Shown here: positions 16,411 to 24,917 of the stretch, one piece after another
How positions within the stretch are numbered: the stretch's first letter is position 1
How the letters are laid out: every line of letters begins with the position of its first letter
Assembly: GCA_024642705.1 (NCBI GenBank)
Contig: JAHEAQ010000012.1
Span: forward strand, 19,166-83,165
Direction of reading: 5' to 3'
DNA from: Bacteroidota bacterium
GTDB lineage: Bacteria > Bacteroidota > Bacteroidia > Chitinophagales > Saprospiraceae
Length of the DNA: 64,000 nucleotides
Notes under the pieces: model-generated
Told to the model about the DNA's origin: nothing
Seen by the model: the letters and a program-made list of their open reading frames with translations, nothing else
Database searches by the model: none
Position numbers and translations under genes: made by a program

Positions 16411-19110
16411 TTATTCTTTTATCCATACCCTAATTCCATACGGTGGCAACTTAATGGTCAAATTATTGCCACTCATTGATTCTGTTTCTGGAACATCCTT
16501 TACGCCATTAACATGATCAAAAGCTTCATTATTACCAATCAATTTCCACCTACCATTTTCTGTGCCGTTTACATAATAAATGAATTCATATTCAGCAGTA
16601 TTGATTAAAACCAGCACTTTCCTGTCAACCAAATAGCCTAAAGCTTTTTCATCTTCAGGCACCAACCATTCAAAATAAAAGGGTGAAGGCTGTTCGGATA
16701 ATCGAAATACTTTTCCGTATTCACTTGACCTAAATTTTATAAGCCCTCTCCAAAAATCATGCATACCTTTATAGTCGCAATATACACCTTCCTCATTTGT
16801 TGTCCTACCTACATTATTCCAAATGAAATTATTCGCTAATCTTTGGTTATAAGTATCACTTTTGCCATGAAATGCCAATTCTTGCCCATTCACCATCTTT
16901 TTAATTACCTCATTGATCGGTGCTGATGCTTTGCTGCGCATAAATTCAGTTCCACCATGAATAACTATTGGACCTAAGGAAGTATGTAATAATAAGGCAG
17001 CCATCTTAAATTGGTTTTCATCTACTCCGAACCTCCCGTCAAAATCATTTGTTCCAAATTGATCTGCAAGAGCCATGTTATCATGGATATCTAAATAATT
17101 GATTCCACTCAAAGGGGTCCTATCTGTGTAAAAGCCAGCAGATAGTCCTTTCATCACATTTTCTCTTTCATTGTATTTTCCTCCTGGCCAACCTCTATCG
17201 TTTGTTTTAGATTTGATATCAAATACTGATCCTTTAAAAGCATTTCGGGTATCATCCTGGAAAAAAGTTATAGGCGCATCTTCCTTATACCAATCCCAAC
17301 TTGGGTTAGATTCAAAGTCGGGATCATTTGAAGCAATCCATGGTTCTCCATATATAATTATATCGTTGCCTAAAGCTTTTCTTAATGCAATTAAGGTTTG
17401 TTTATCAATTTGCCCAGCAAGATCAATTCTGAATCCATCAACCCCAAATTCTTCAACAAAATGCTTGCATTGATCAATTAACCATCGTTGCACCATCGGC
17501 CTATTTTCTGTTTTTACTTCATTTCCAAATGCCCCTATATGTTTAAAGTTTTTAGTTCTGTAATAGTATCCCATATCAAGTGCATTAAAATGAAAATTAA
17601 AATGGCTACCATCCATATTTTCACCCGTGTGATTGGGAACAATGTCAATTATTACAGCAATTTCTTTATCATGGAAAGCTTGAACTAAATCTCTGAACTG
17701 TATTCTTTCCGCACCTGGTTCTGTATCTTTTTGTCTGTATTTTGATTCAACGGCAAAAGCATGAGTCGTCCTATATCCCCATTGATAATTCTCCTTGTTG
17801 ATACCATTTTGGATCATGTATGGATCATTTAGAAAACTAGCTTGCCACAAATCATCTTGAAAATGTAGGAATTCTTGCACTGGTAATAAATGAACTGCAT
17901 TAATACCCAAATCAACCAAATAATCAAAACCTATCAATTCACCTTTTTCATTTCTAAGTCCTTTTTTTACCATTGCTGGTATGGTCCCTTTCAATTCATT
18001 TGAAACTGGCAGCTGATCTGTAAAATCTTGAACATGAACTTCGTATGCAATTAAATCTTTCATTTTCGGAATTCCATTTTTTAATGGCTTTGCAGGTTCT
18101 GTTTTTCTAGCTACCCTAGATTTTCCCCAAGCATCCATATTCACCCTTGCATATGGATCAGATATGTGCCCACCAGTTGACTCGAAAGAATGGCTTCCCG
18201 GCTCTACTGGATAATGAACAGTAAAATCGTAATATGTGCCTTCTAGATTTTGAGCGAATATGTATTCCCAAACTCCATTTTCATCCACCACCATTTCAAC
18301 TTGTTGAAAAGCTGTAGAATCATCATGATGTTTGTATAAAAATAATTTTAATGACTCAGCTCTTGGTCCAAAAATCCTGAAACTCGTACTTTTTTGATCT
18401 CCAGAAATTTCAGCGCCTAATTTCTTTGAACTGTATAGATGTCTGAACCAACCATCAAATGAGCAAGCTACTTTGATATTAGATTTGAACATTTCAAAAT
18501 AATGTACTCTCCTTTTATCAAATGGTTTTTCAACATGTACTAAGAATTCAGTTTCTGTATTAGGCAAAATAGCAGAAATTGGTATTTCAATGCCTTCCCA
18601 AGTTGTTAATCTATAATCTTTGGGATTTAAAGATCTTTCTACACCTTCGAGTTTTACCCAAATCGAATGATTATCAATAATTTCCGCTTTTAGTTTTGGT
18701 ACCATAAAATCTTGCATAAAAATTAAATTACCACCTTTTAAGTTAACAGCATTAGACGGTGGTTCCACCCAAATACCCTCATTAATTCTGAATTTAAAAG
18801 CACTTTGGGGAGAAATTGTTTTGAATTCCTCATTCATTATTTCTAAAACCCAAAGATCTTTATTGTCTCCAAGTTGTTTCAATTTCCAATTTTCATCATC
18901 CATTTCTTGACTCCAATCCCTAAATGATCCTGTAACTGCTACATTACTAACTGTTAAATTATAAATTTCAACGTCATAAATAAAAAATACATTTTCACCC
19001 CTAACAGCAAAACCTGAAATTCTTTCTGTTGCCGAAAATTTTTGACCAATTGTCAAATTACAGCCCAACATTAAGAAAAACCATAGAAAATATTTAGAAA
19101 ATTGCCTCAT
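16411..19110 (-). CDS. Exported type I pullulanase-like GH13 alpha-glucan debranching enzyme
   Basis: The 899-residue protein has an N-terminal export signal (first about 23 residues, ending TIGQ; a Cys in LMLGC could make it a lipoprotein, but the lipobox is poor). Two E-set/CBM48-like beta domains follow, one with the VTGSFRDW motif. The GH13 barrel then shows the pullulanase-type YQWGYRTTHAF near 441. The catalytic positions are Asp in DGFRIDLAG near 563, Glu in YGEPW near 586 and Asp in YLDIHDN near 676. A C-terminal beta domain follows. It should cut alpha-1,6 bonds in pullulan, glycogen or amylopectin outside the cytoplasm. No SusC/SusD pair or other starch gene is adjacent, which is unusual for a Bacteroidota glucan locus. 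Confidence 0.88.
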   Translation of the reverse strand: MRQFSKYFLWFFLMLGCNLTIGQKFSATERISGFAVRGENVFFIYDVEIYNLTVSNVAVTGSFRDWSQEMDDENWKLKQLGDNKDLWVLEIMNEEFKTISPQSAFKFRINEGIWVEPPSNAVNLKGGNLIFMQDFMVPKLKAEIIDNHSIWVKLEGVERSLNPKDYRLTTWEGIEIPISAILPNTETEFLVHVEKPFDKRRVHYFEMFKSNIKVACSFDGWFRHLYSSKKLGAEISGDQKSTSFRIFGPRAESLKLFLYKHHDDSTAFQQVEMVVDENGVWEYIFAQNLEGTYYDFTVHYPVEPGSHSFESTGGHISDPYARVNMDAWGKSRVARKTEPAKPLKNGIPKMKDLIAYEVHVQDFTDQLPVSNELKGTIPAMVKKGLRNEKGELIGFDYLVDLGINAVHLLPVQEFLHFQDDLWQASFLNDPYMIQNGINKENYQWGYRTTHAFAVESKYRQKDTEPGAERIQFRDLVQAFHDKEIAVIIDIVPNHTGENMDGSHFNFHFNALDMGYYYRTKNFKHIGAFGNEVKTENRPMVQRWLIDQCKHFVEEFGVDGFRIDLAGQIDKQTLIALRKALGNDIIIYGEPWIASNDPDFESNPSWDWYKEDAPITFFQDDTRNAFKGSVFDIKSKTNDRGWPGGKYNERENVMKGLSAGFYTDRTPLSGINYLDIHDNMALADQFGTNDFDGRFGVDENQFKMAALLLHTSLGPIVIHGGTEFMRSKASAPINEVIKKMVNGQELAFHGKSDTYNQRLANNFIWNNVGRTTNEEGVYCDYKGMHDFWRGLIKFRSSEYGKVFRLSEQPSPFYFEWLVPEDEKALGYLVDRKVLVLINTAEYEFIYYVNGTENGRWKLIGNNEAFDHVNGVKDVPETESMSGNNLTIKLPPYGIRVWIKE

Positions 19111-19176
19111 TTATTAATTATTCAAAATTAAACTGATTTCATTTTTCAAGGTCATTTGTATTACAAATTTACAAAC

Positions 19177-20133
19177 TTAAACTGTAGCAGCCCTTCTAAG
19201 TTTATCGTTAATAGCTCTTCCCAGTCCTATTTCTGGGAATAATTCAGTTATGATCAAATCAATGTCCATGGAATCCAGAATTCGCATATAGGCAAAAAGA
19301 TTTCTTGCAGCTTCATTCAAATCGCCGCTTTTAGACAGGATAAGTTGATTTTCCAAAGGAATCACCTTCCTTGTTTTTTGAAAAGCTAATACGCCTATTC
19401 TTTCAATATTATAATTGCCAATTGCCGCTAATGGAGGACTTATCATTACTGGAATTTTAGGTGCATAATGACTTTTCAACATGCCTGGAGCGATAGGATT
19501 ACTGCTTGAATTTTCTAAAATTTCAATTTCTTCCGTGTATTCTAAAAGGCTTTCAATTGTTATTCCCCCCTTCCGTAAAACATGCAACTTATTTTCCTTC
19601 CATTCCACAATGGTGCTTTCTAATCCAACCGCACATTCTCCTCCGTCAAGAATATATTCAATTTTATGCCCCAATTGATCCTGAACATGTTTTGCAGTTG
19701 TAGGACTTATATAGCCAAACGGATTTGCACTTGGCGCTGCTAGTGGATATGAAAGCTCAGCCAAAAGCTTTAGAGATAATGGATGATTAGGAATTCTGAA
19801 CGCTACCTTATCAGAGCCAGACGTTACTAAATCAGGAATTGCTTTTGTTTTTTCTAAAATTATGGTAAACGGCCCCGGCATTAAAGCATTTGCCATTTCC
19901 ATTAAGATATCTGGGATGTATTTTACATAATCTGTAATTCTTTCTAGGTTGTTAGTGTGTACTATCAAAGGGTCAAAAAAAGGCCTATCCTTAACTTGAA
20001 AAATTTTTAAGATAGAATTTTCATTAAGTGCATTTCCAGCAAGACCATAAACGGTTTCTGTAGGTATTGCAATTAACTCGTCTGAATTAAGAATTTGCAT
20101 TGCTCTATTAATGTCTGTGCCTATATCTGCCAT
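19177..20133 (-). CDS. L-threonylcarbamoyladenylate synthase, long Sua5 form
   Basis: The 318-residue protein combines an N-terminal YrdC domain with a C-terminal Sua5 extension. The YrdC domain has IPTETVYGLAGNA, KDRPFFDPLIVH, GPFTIILEK and LAAPSANPFG. The linker has the IAPGMLKSHYAPK motif near residue 215, which closes over the active site. It makes threonylcarbamoyl-AMP from threonine, bicarbonate and ATP, the first step of the t6A modification at position 37 of ANN-decoding tRNAs. TsaC proteins are about 190 residues and lack the second domain, so the Sua5 type is clear. It acts in the cytoplasm with TsaD, TsaB and TsaE, none of which is in the window. Confidence 0.93.
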   Translation of the reverse strand: MADIGTDINRAMQILNSDELIAIPTETVYGLAGNALNENSILKIFQVKDRPFFDPLIVHTNNLERITDYVKYIPDILMEMANALMPGPFTIILEKTKAIPDLVTSGSDKVAFRIPNHPLSLKLLAELSYPLAAPSANPFGYISPTTAKHVQDQLGHKIEYILDGGECAVGLESTIVEWKENKLHVLRKGGITIESLLEYTEEIEILENSSSNPIAPGMLKSHYAPKIPVMISPPLAAIGNYNIERIGVLAFQKTRKVIPLENQLILSKSGDLNEAARNLFAYMRILDSMDIDLIITELFPEIGLGRAINDKLRRAATV

Positions 20134-20316
20134 GGCTCAAAAGTATAGCTTTCTTGCTTAGTTTTCTATAAATTATTGGTAACATTAATAAAATCAGATG
20201 TTTATTCTAACTAAAAGTTAATGTAGTACAAATGAAAAATGAATAAATTGTTGAAAAAAATAATACTATAAATCGCAAAAAAAACGATACAATTAAATGC
20301 TTTTTCAAACTAAAAT

Positions 20317-21348
20317 TTAGTTTGACAATTTCTTATTGATTGCTCTGACTAACCCTGGACCAGCATAAATAATACCACTATAAATTTGAACCAAACTCGC
20401 GCCTGCATTCAATTTTTCAACAGCATCTTCGTATGACATAATGCCGCCAACACCTATAATTGGAAGTTGACCAGATGTTTTAGTGGAAATATATTTTATA
20501 ATTTCTGTTGATTTATCAGCTACTGGTTTGCCACTTAGTCCCCCATTTCCAATAATCTCTACCTCAGCTTGGTTTGTTATCAAATCAGCTCTGGAAATAG
20601 TGGTATTTGTTGCAATTATTCCATCTAAATGGGTATTATTTGCAATTTCAATAATATCATCAAGTTGATTATTGTTAAGATCAGGAGCTATTTTCAACAA
20701 TAATGGTTTCCTCTTTTTTTTATTGCTGTTCAAATCTTGCAATGTACTTATAAGCTTTGTTAAAGGTTCCTTTTCTTGCAACTCCCTCAAACCAGGCGTA
20801 TTAGGAGAACTTACATTTATTACAAAATAATCAACATATGGAAAAAGAGCATTAAAGGATTTCACATAGTCCTCAGTTGCTAAATCATTAGGAGTAAGTT
20901 TATTTTTTCCAATATTTCCGCCAACTATCAGATTTGTTTTTTTTCTGTTTTTGAGTCGTTCGACTAATGCATCCATTCCATCATTATTGAACCCCATTCT
21001 GTTGATTAGAGCTTGATCTTTGGGTAATCGAAATAACCTTGGTTTTGGATTACCATCTTGTGGCAAAGGGGTAACGGTTCCAATTTCTACAAAGCCAAAA
21101 CCCAGGTGTGACATTGTATTATAATATTTTCCGTCTTTATCAAATCCTGCTGCTAGGCCAATGGGATTTTTAAATTTAAGTCCAAATACTGTCCTTTCTA
21201 GTCCTTTTTCTGAAGAATCATATAAAACATGAAACAACCATTTCACACCAGGAATTAGAAGAATAAAATTCAATAATTTTACAGTAAAATAATGGGCCCT
21301 TTCAGGATCCATTTTGAATAAGATGGGTTTAAGGAAATATTTATACAC
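20317..21348 (-). CDS. pyrD: Quinone-dependent dihydroorotate dehydrogenase (class 2)
   Basis: The 343-residue FMN flavoprotein carries the class 2 N-terminal helices ([19 protein letters not shown]) that dock on the membrane and take quinone. [25 protein letters not shown] and NRMGFNNDG form the FMN-binding barrel. [16 protein letters not shown] near residue 180 holds the catalytic Ser, and [20 protein letters not shown] the phosphate-binding loop. It oxidises dihydroorotate to orotate, the fourth step of pyrimidine synthesis, passing electrons to the respiratory quinone pool. It lies 100 bases upstream of nothing related; the next gene on the same strand is the Crp/Fnr regulator gene. Confidence 0.96.
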   Translation of the reverse strand: MYKYFLKPILFKMDPERAHYFTVKLLNFILLIPGVKWLFHVLYDSSEKGLERTVFGLKFKNPIGLAAGFDKDGKYYNTMSHLGFGFVEIGTVTPLPQDGNPKPRLFRLPKDQALINRMGFNNDGMDALVERLKNRKKTNLIVGGNIGKNKLTPNDLATEDYVKSFNALFPYVDYFVINVSSPNTPGLRELQEKEPLTKLISTLQDLNSNKKKRKPLLLKIAPDLNNNQLDDIIEIANNTHLDGIIATNTTISRADLITNQAEVEIIGNGGLSGKPVADKSTEIIKYISTKTSGQLPIIGVGGIMSYEDAVEKLNAGASLVQIYSGIIYAGPGLVRAINKKLSN

Positions 21349-21448
21349 GCTATTTTAGTTTGAAACAAAAATAGACCTTGAAAAATAAAAATCAACAATC
21401 AAGATTAAAAAAAAATAAGTTTAATGAATTCGAGGATATAAAGAGGAA

Positions 21449-22186
21449 TTAACTTGTCATTTCTGCTCCAAGTTTCGCCAAATCTCTTACCAATAATCTT
21501 TTTCGATTAAAAGTTAAAAGATTTTTTGATCTAAGTTCATTTAAAACAGTGGTTACCGTTTGTCTTGACGTAGCAGTTAGGTTGGCGATTTCTTGATGTG
21601 TAATAAATTTTCTTACCACCCATTCGAAACCTACTCTTTCGCCTTTCTTATTGGCCATATCTAGGAGAAATTCTATTATTCTGGTTCTTGAGTCTTTAAA
21701 AACCAAAGATTCCAATCTTTGTTCCATTTCTAAAACTCTAGAGCCCATAATTTTCATCATAAAAAGACTTAAGGAAGTGTGGTCTTTTATAAGTAGATTC
21801 ATGTCCGCAGTTGAAATAGCGCATACGGTGGTATCTTCCATTGCAAATGCAAAATCTCTTCTTACATTTTCACCAACTAAGGATAACTCGCCAAAAACCT
21901 CACCTTTATTTAATATTGCCTTAGTAATTTCTTTATTGGAATCACCATAATTTCCAATTTTCACTCTTCCTCCAGTAATAAAATAAATTTTGTCTGAACT
22001 TTGCTCTGGCAGATAGATATATTCTCCTTTTTTAAATACTTTTTGATCATGAGTATCTAAAGCTGCCCCTAATTTTTTAGGGCAAAATATGCCTGTAACG
22101 TCAATATTTTCTAAAAACCAGATTGAATTATCCATAATTAAAGCTGTCTTTGGTTTTGCCTGTACTTCTATTAACGTATCTACCAT
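21449..22186 (-). CDS. Crp/Fnr family transcriptional regulator
   Basis: The 245-residue protein has a cyclic-nucleotide-binding-like beta roll (about 40-150) and a C-terminal winged HTH (FITHQEIANLTATSRQTVTTVL is its recognition unit, quoted in part). The roll has FKKGEYIYLPEQSSDKIYFI and GEVFGELSLVGE. The cysteine set of an Fnr iron-sulfur cluster is absent, and the cAMP-contact Arg is not obvious, so the ligand is unknown. Bacteroidota have many such proteins, often tied to respiration or stress. The first about 30 residues extend beyond the roll. It is 90 bases from the dnaX stop and could be co-transcribed with dnaX. Confidence 0.88.
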   Translation of the reverse strand: MVDTLIEVQAKPKTALIMDNSIWFLENIDVTGIFCPKKLGAALDTHDQKVFKKGEYIYLPEQSSDKIYFITGGRVKIGNYGDSNKEITKAILNKGEVFGELSLVGENVRRDFAFAMEDTTVCAISTADMNLLIKDHTSLSLFMMKIMGSRVLEMEQRLESLVFKDSRTRIIEFLLDMANKKGERVGFEWVVRKFITHQEIANLTATSRQTVTTVLNELRSKNLLTFNRKRLLVRDLAKLGAEMTS

Positions 22187-22276
22187 ATTAATTGTTTGAA
22201 ATTTGATTTATAAAACCAAGACGAGCAAAAAAAACTAAACCCCTAAATGTGGAGATTTTAAATCAAAATAAATCGC

Positions 22277-23992
22277 TTATTCATTATCAGGAGTAAGGTC
22301 GAGTCTTTTTATTAAATTAGCGATTAAAGGGTTGACTTCGACCAATTTTTCAAATTTTTCTCGAGGGCTCATAATCTTTGGCTTCTCTACAACTTTAAAA
22401 TCTGGAAATTTATGGATGTCAACAATGACCTCAATAGGTAAATCTTCAATATTGAAATTAGCCCTAATTTTTTCAATTAATTTTGATTCCTGAAGGATGG
22501 TTTCTCGAGCTATTTGAGTTGGAACAAAAGCTTTTATTCCAATGCCTTCAAACTCAAGTATGGTGTTTTTCAGACTTGTAGCTGTAGCTTGCGACTCAAT
22601 ATTTTCAAGGTATTCCTCCCACAATTTTTTCAAATTTCCTGGTGTCATTGGCTCACCCTGAGAAGCTTTTAATGCTTCTTCCTCTGCTACTTGCTTTACT
22701 AAAGCTTCCAAAGAATTGATCTTTGGCAAAATTCTTCTTTTCTCTTTTGTAGTGTTTGATATACTAACACTTTTAAATTTTTCGGGTTCTTCAACCTTAT
22801 TTTCAATGGTTAGTTTTGCTGTGTATGATTCCGACTTATCAAGTTTTGGAGAGGATTTAAGTTCCTCCTTCCTTGTTTCCTCAGGTATAGATTTTACATT
22901 AAATGCTCTGTTAATTTTAGCCATTTTGCACAAAGCTATTTCAGCATGTAAATTCTTATTTTTTGCTTTTGGAAAATTAATGTCACATTGGTTGGCAATA
23001 TTCATTGCCGTAAGCAGAAAGTCAGTATTCAATAAACTGGCTTGGTCAATATATTTTTGCTTCAATTGGTCACTTAAATCAATTAGAGATAAAGTGGACT
23101 TTTCTTTTGAGACCAACAAATTTCTACAATGTCCAGCTAAGCCATTAATAAAATGATCAGGGTCAAATCCTCTCCTAATAATATCATTAAATTGCAGTAG
23201 AATAGATGAAATATCTTCGAGCATTAATGAATCTACAACATTAAAAAACACTTCGTAATCTAAAATATTTAAATTCTGCACAACTGCTTTATAAGTAATA
23301 GACTCTCCTGAGCTTGCTATTCTGTCAAAAATTGAAAGCGCGTCTCTCATTGCACCATCAGCCTTTTCAGCGATAATTTGTAAGCCTTCTATTTCGTACG
23401 ATTTATTTTCTTGTTCAGCAATTATTTTAAGCTGAGTTACCATGTCGGAAGTTTGGATTCTTTTAAAATCAAAAACTTGACATCTTGACAAAATAGTTGG
23501 AATTATTTTATGCTTTTCGGTAGTAGCTAAAATGAAAATTGCATAAGATGGCGGCTCTTCCAAGGTTTTCAGAAATGCATTAAACGCGCTTGTTGAAAGC
23601 ATATGAACCTCATCGATTATAAATATTTTATATTCACCTTGTTGAGGTTGAAAACGAACCTGTTCAATTAATGTCCTAATATTTTCAACGCTGTTATTAG
23701 AAGCTGCATCTAATTCAATAATGTTAAACGAAGCATTATCGTTGAAAGATTTACACGAAGAGCAGGAATTACAAGCAGTATGAGCGTTAATTTTATTTTG
23801 GCAGTTAAGCACTTTTGCCATTATTCTAGCACATGAAGTTTTCCCCACGCCTCTTGGACCACAAAACAAAAAAGCATGCGCAATCTGATCACTATCAAGT
23901 GCTTTCTGTAATGTTGATGAAACATGGGATTGCCCAAGAACTTCATCAAATTGTTGTGGTCGGTATTTTCTTGCTGAAACTATATAACTCAT
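22277..23992 (-). CDS. dnaX: DNA polymerase III subunit gamma/tau
   Basis: The 571-residue clamp-loader subunit opens with SYIVSARKYRPQQFDEVLGQ and a Walker A (CGPRGVGKTSCARIMAKVL, about 44-62). Four zinc-binding cysteines follow (CQ...CNSCSSC), then Walker B IIDEVHMLS, sensor 1 LATTEKHKI and the SRC motif of the arginine finger. The AAA+ and collar domains fill about the first 360 residues. The remainder is a charged linker and a tau-like C-terminal domain. It loads the beta clamp in an ATP-driven cycle and links polymerase cores. There is no obvious A-rich slippery heptamer, so a separate short gamma product is not supported. Confidence 0.96.
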   Translation of the reverse strand: MSYIVSARKYRPQQFDEVLGQSHVSSTLQKALDSDQIAHAFLFCGPRGVGKTSCARIMAKVLNCQNKINAHTACNSCSSCKSFNDNASFNIIELDAASNNSVENIRTLIEQVRFQPQQGEYKIFIIDEVHMLSTSAFNAFLKTLEEPPSYAIFILATTEKHKIIPTILSRCQVFDFKRIQTSDMVTQLKIIAEQENKSYEIEGLQIIAEKADGAMRDALSIFDRIASSGESITYKAVVQNLNILDYEVFFNVVDSLMLEDISSILLQFNDIIRRGFDPDHFINGLAGHCRNLLVSKEKSTLSLIDLSDQLKQKYIDQASLLNTDFLLTAMNIANQCDINFPKAKNKNLHAEIALCKMAKINRAFNVKSIPEETRKEELKSSPKLDKSESYTAKLTIENKVEEPEKFKSVSISNTTKEKRRILPKINSLEALVKQVAEEEALKASQGEPMTPGNLKKLWEEYLENIESQATATSLKNTILEFEGIGIKAFVPTQIARETILQESKLIEKIRANFNIEDLPIEVIVDIHKFPDFKVVEKPKIMSPREKFEKLVEVNPLIANLIKRLDLTPDNE

Positions 23993-24001
23993 AAGTAGTC
24001 A

Positions 24002-24009
24002 CAAATATA
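24002..24009 (-). promoter_or_regulatory. Candidate -7 element for dnaX
   Basis: On the minus strand the sequence is TATATTTG, an exact TAnnTTTG match, about 10 bases ahead of the dnaX start. The upstream half (GTTGAAC near 24026-24032) is only a partial TTTG match. If used, the transcript would be nearly leaderless. Confidence 0.35.
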
Positions 24010-24210
24010 TAGTTTAGACCTCAGAGTTCAACTTTATATGTAAATATTTTGATATACACTACCCCATTTTATAAAAGTAGAAAAATTAAGTTTTTGCATG
24101 TAATGAGAAGAAGCATTTGTAGAAACCAATTTACACGAATTAATTTTCCAACAGAAAATTGAAAACTTAGTTCTGTTAGGTTCAAAAGTAAAATTGAATA
24201 AAAGAAAAGG

Positions 24211-24290
24211 TTAAACCCGCACTATGCATTATACATTCTATTCCTACTGGAAATGACTGCAAAATATACCGCTTCACTAAGTTTTGGTCA
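24211..24290 (+). repeat. 80-bp dispersed repeat, copy 2
   Basis: This matches the reverse complement of 13075-13154 at 76 of 80 positions without gaps. Here only one arm is present; the sequence after 24290 does not continue into a second arm, so this copy is either a solo unit or a broken palindrome. Confidence 0.88.
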
Positions 24291-24489
24291 TAAGTTCATC
24301 CTCTGATTCTATCCATTCTTTTTTACATCTTCTGAAAAAAACCCACTCGATACCTGAGATAATTATGAGCGAATGTTAATCAACAATTCTAAAATAAGTG
24401 CCAATATCACATTCTGAAGTAAGACATAGAACAAATGTCGCGAAGCAATTTCAATTGAAGTGAAAAAATATTGAACCAGCATTAAACCT

Positions 24490-24600
24490 GATGTCCGCGG
24501 CCGGTTAGAAATAGGACTGACCCCGAAAGTGGATGAGAAGCAAATGAGGAAACCTGCAGCAAATCACCAGGATGGGAGGGAGACAAGTCAAGACTGCTAA
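24490..24600. other. GC-rich patch with an IS3-end-like motif; possible relic or RNA
   Basis: About 110 bases stand out from their AT-rich surroundings: CCGCGGCCGG near 24495-24504, then GGACTGACCCCGAAAGTGGA at 24514-24533, then a purine-rich run with GGGAGGGAGAC. The second motif resembles the terminal repeats of IS3/IS150-type elements (TGACCCC...AAGTGGA). I see no transposase beside it. It does not match RNase P RNA, tmRNA, SRP RNA or tRNA hallmarks. Confidence 0.35.
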
Positions 24601-24917
24601 TTGGCTAGTGCTTTTCTAAAAATGAAATGTGAAAATTTAGAGTCTTTCTTCTAAAGAATATATGTTTTGGCTATCTCGAATTGCAGATTTAGCATTTTAT
24701 AATTACTAATGAATTTTTCTCTTTTTGATATTTAATTTTTAATTAAAAAAATTAAAGCCATGTTCATTATTGTTTTGACTTCTACTGTACCACATTACCC
24801 TTATATTCCGCAAGTTGCTTGGATGTGAAAACAATTAAACTTTAAAGTCCTTTCTTTTAATTTTAAACACTTATCTAGATATATTGCATTTGTTTTTCAA
24901 ATTTCTAACTATATAAA

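Larger units (their letters stand above)
24010..24917. other. Gene-free region of about 0.9 kb
   Basis: No coding frame is convincing between dnaX and nadE, which diverge here. The region contains the 80-base repeat copy at 24211-24290 and a GC-rich patch at about 24490-24600. The rest is AT-rich. The nadE promoter must lie near its right end; ATATTGCATTTG near 24880-24893 is the nearest motif-like sequence but is not an exact match. Confidence 0.5.

Noticed and set aside
22277..23992. Programmed frameshift in dnaX giving a short gamma subunit
   Set aside because: I found no A-AAA-AAG type slippery run followed by a strong hairpin in the expected place.
24440..24640. RNase P RNA, tmRNA or SRP RNA in the dnaX-nadE spacer
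   Set aside because: None of the conserved blocks of these RNAs is present; only local GC richness suggested an RNA.
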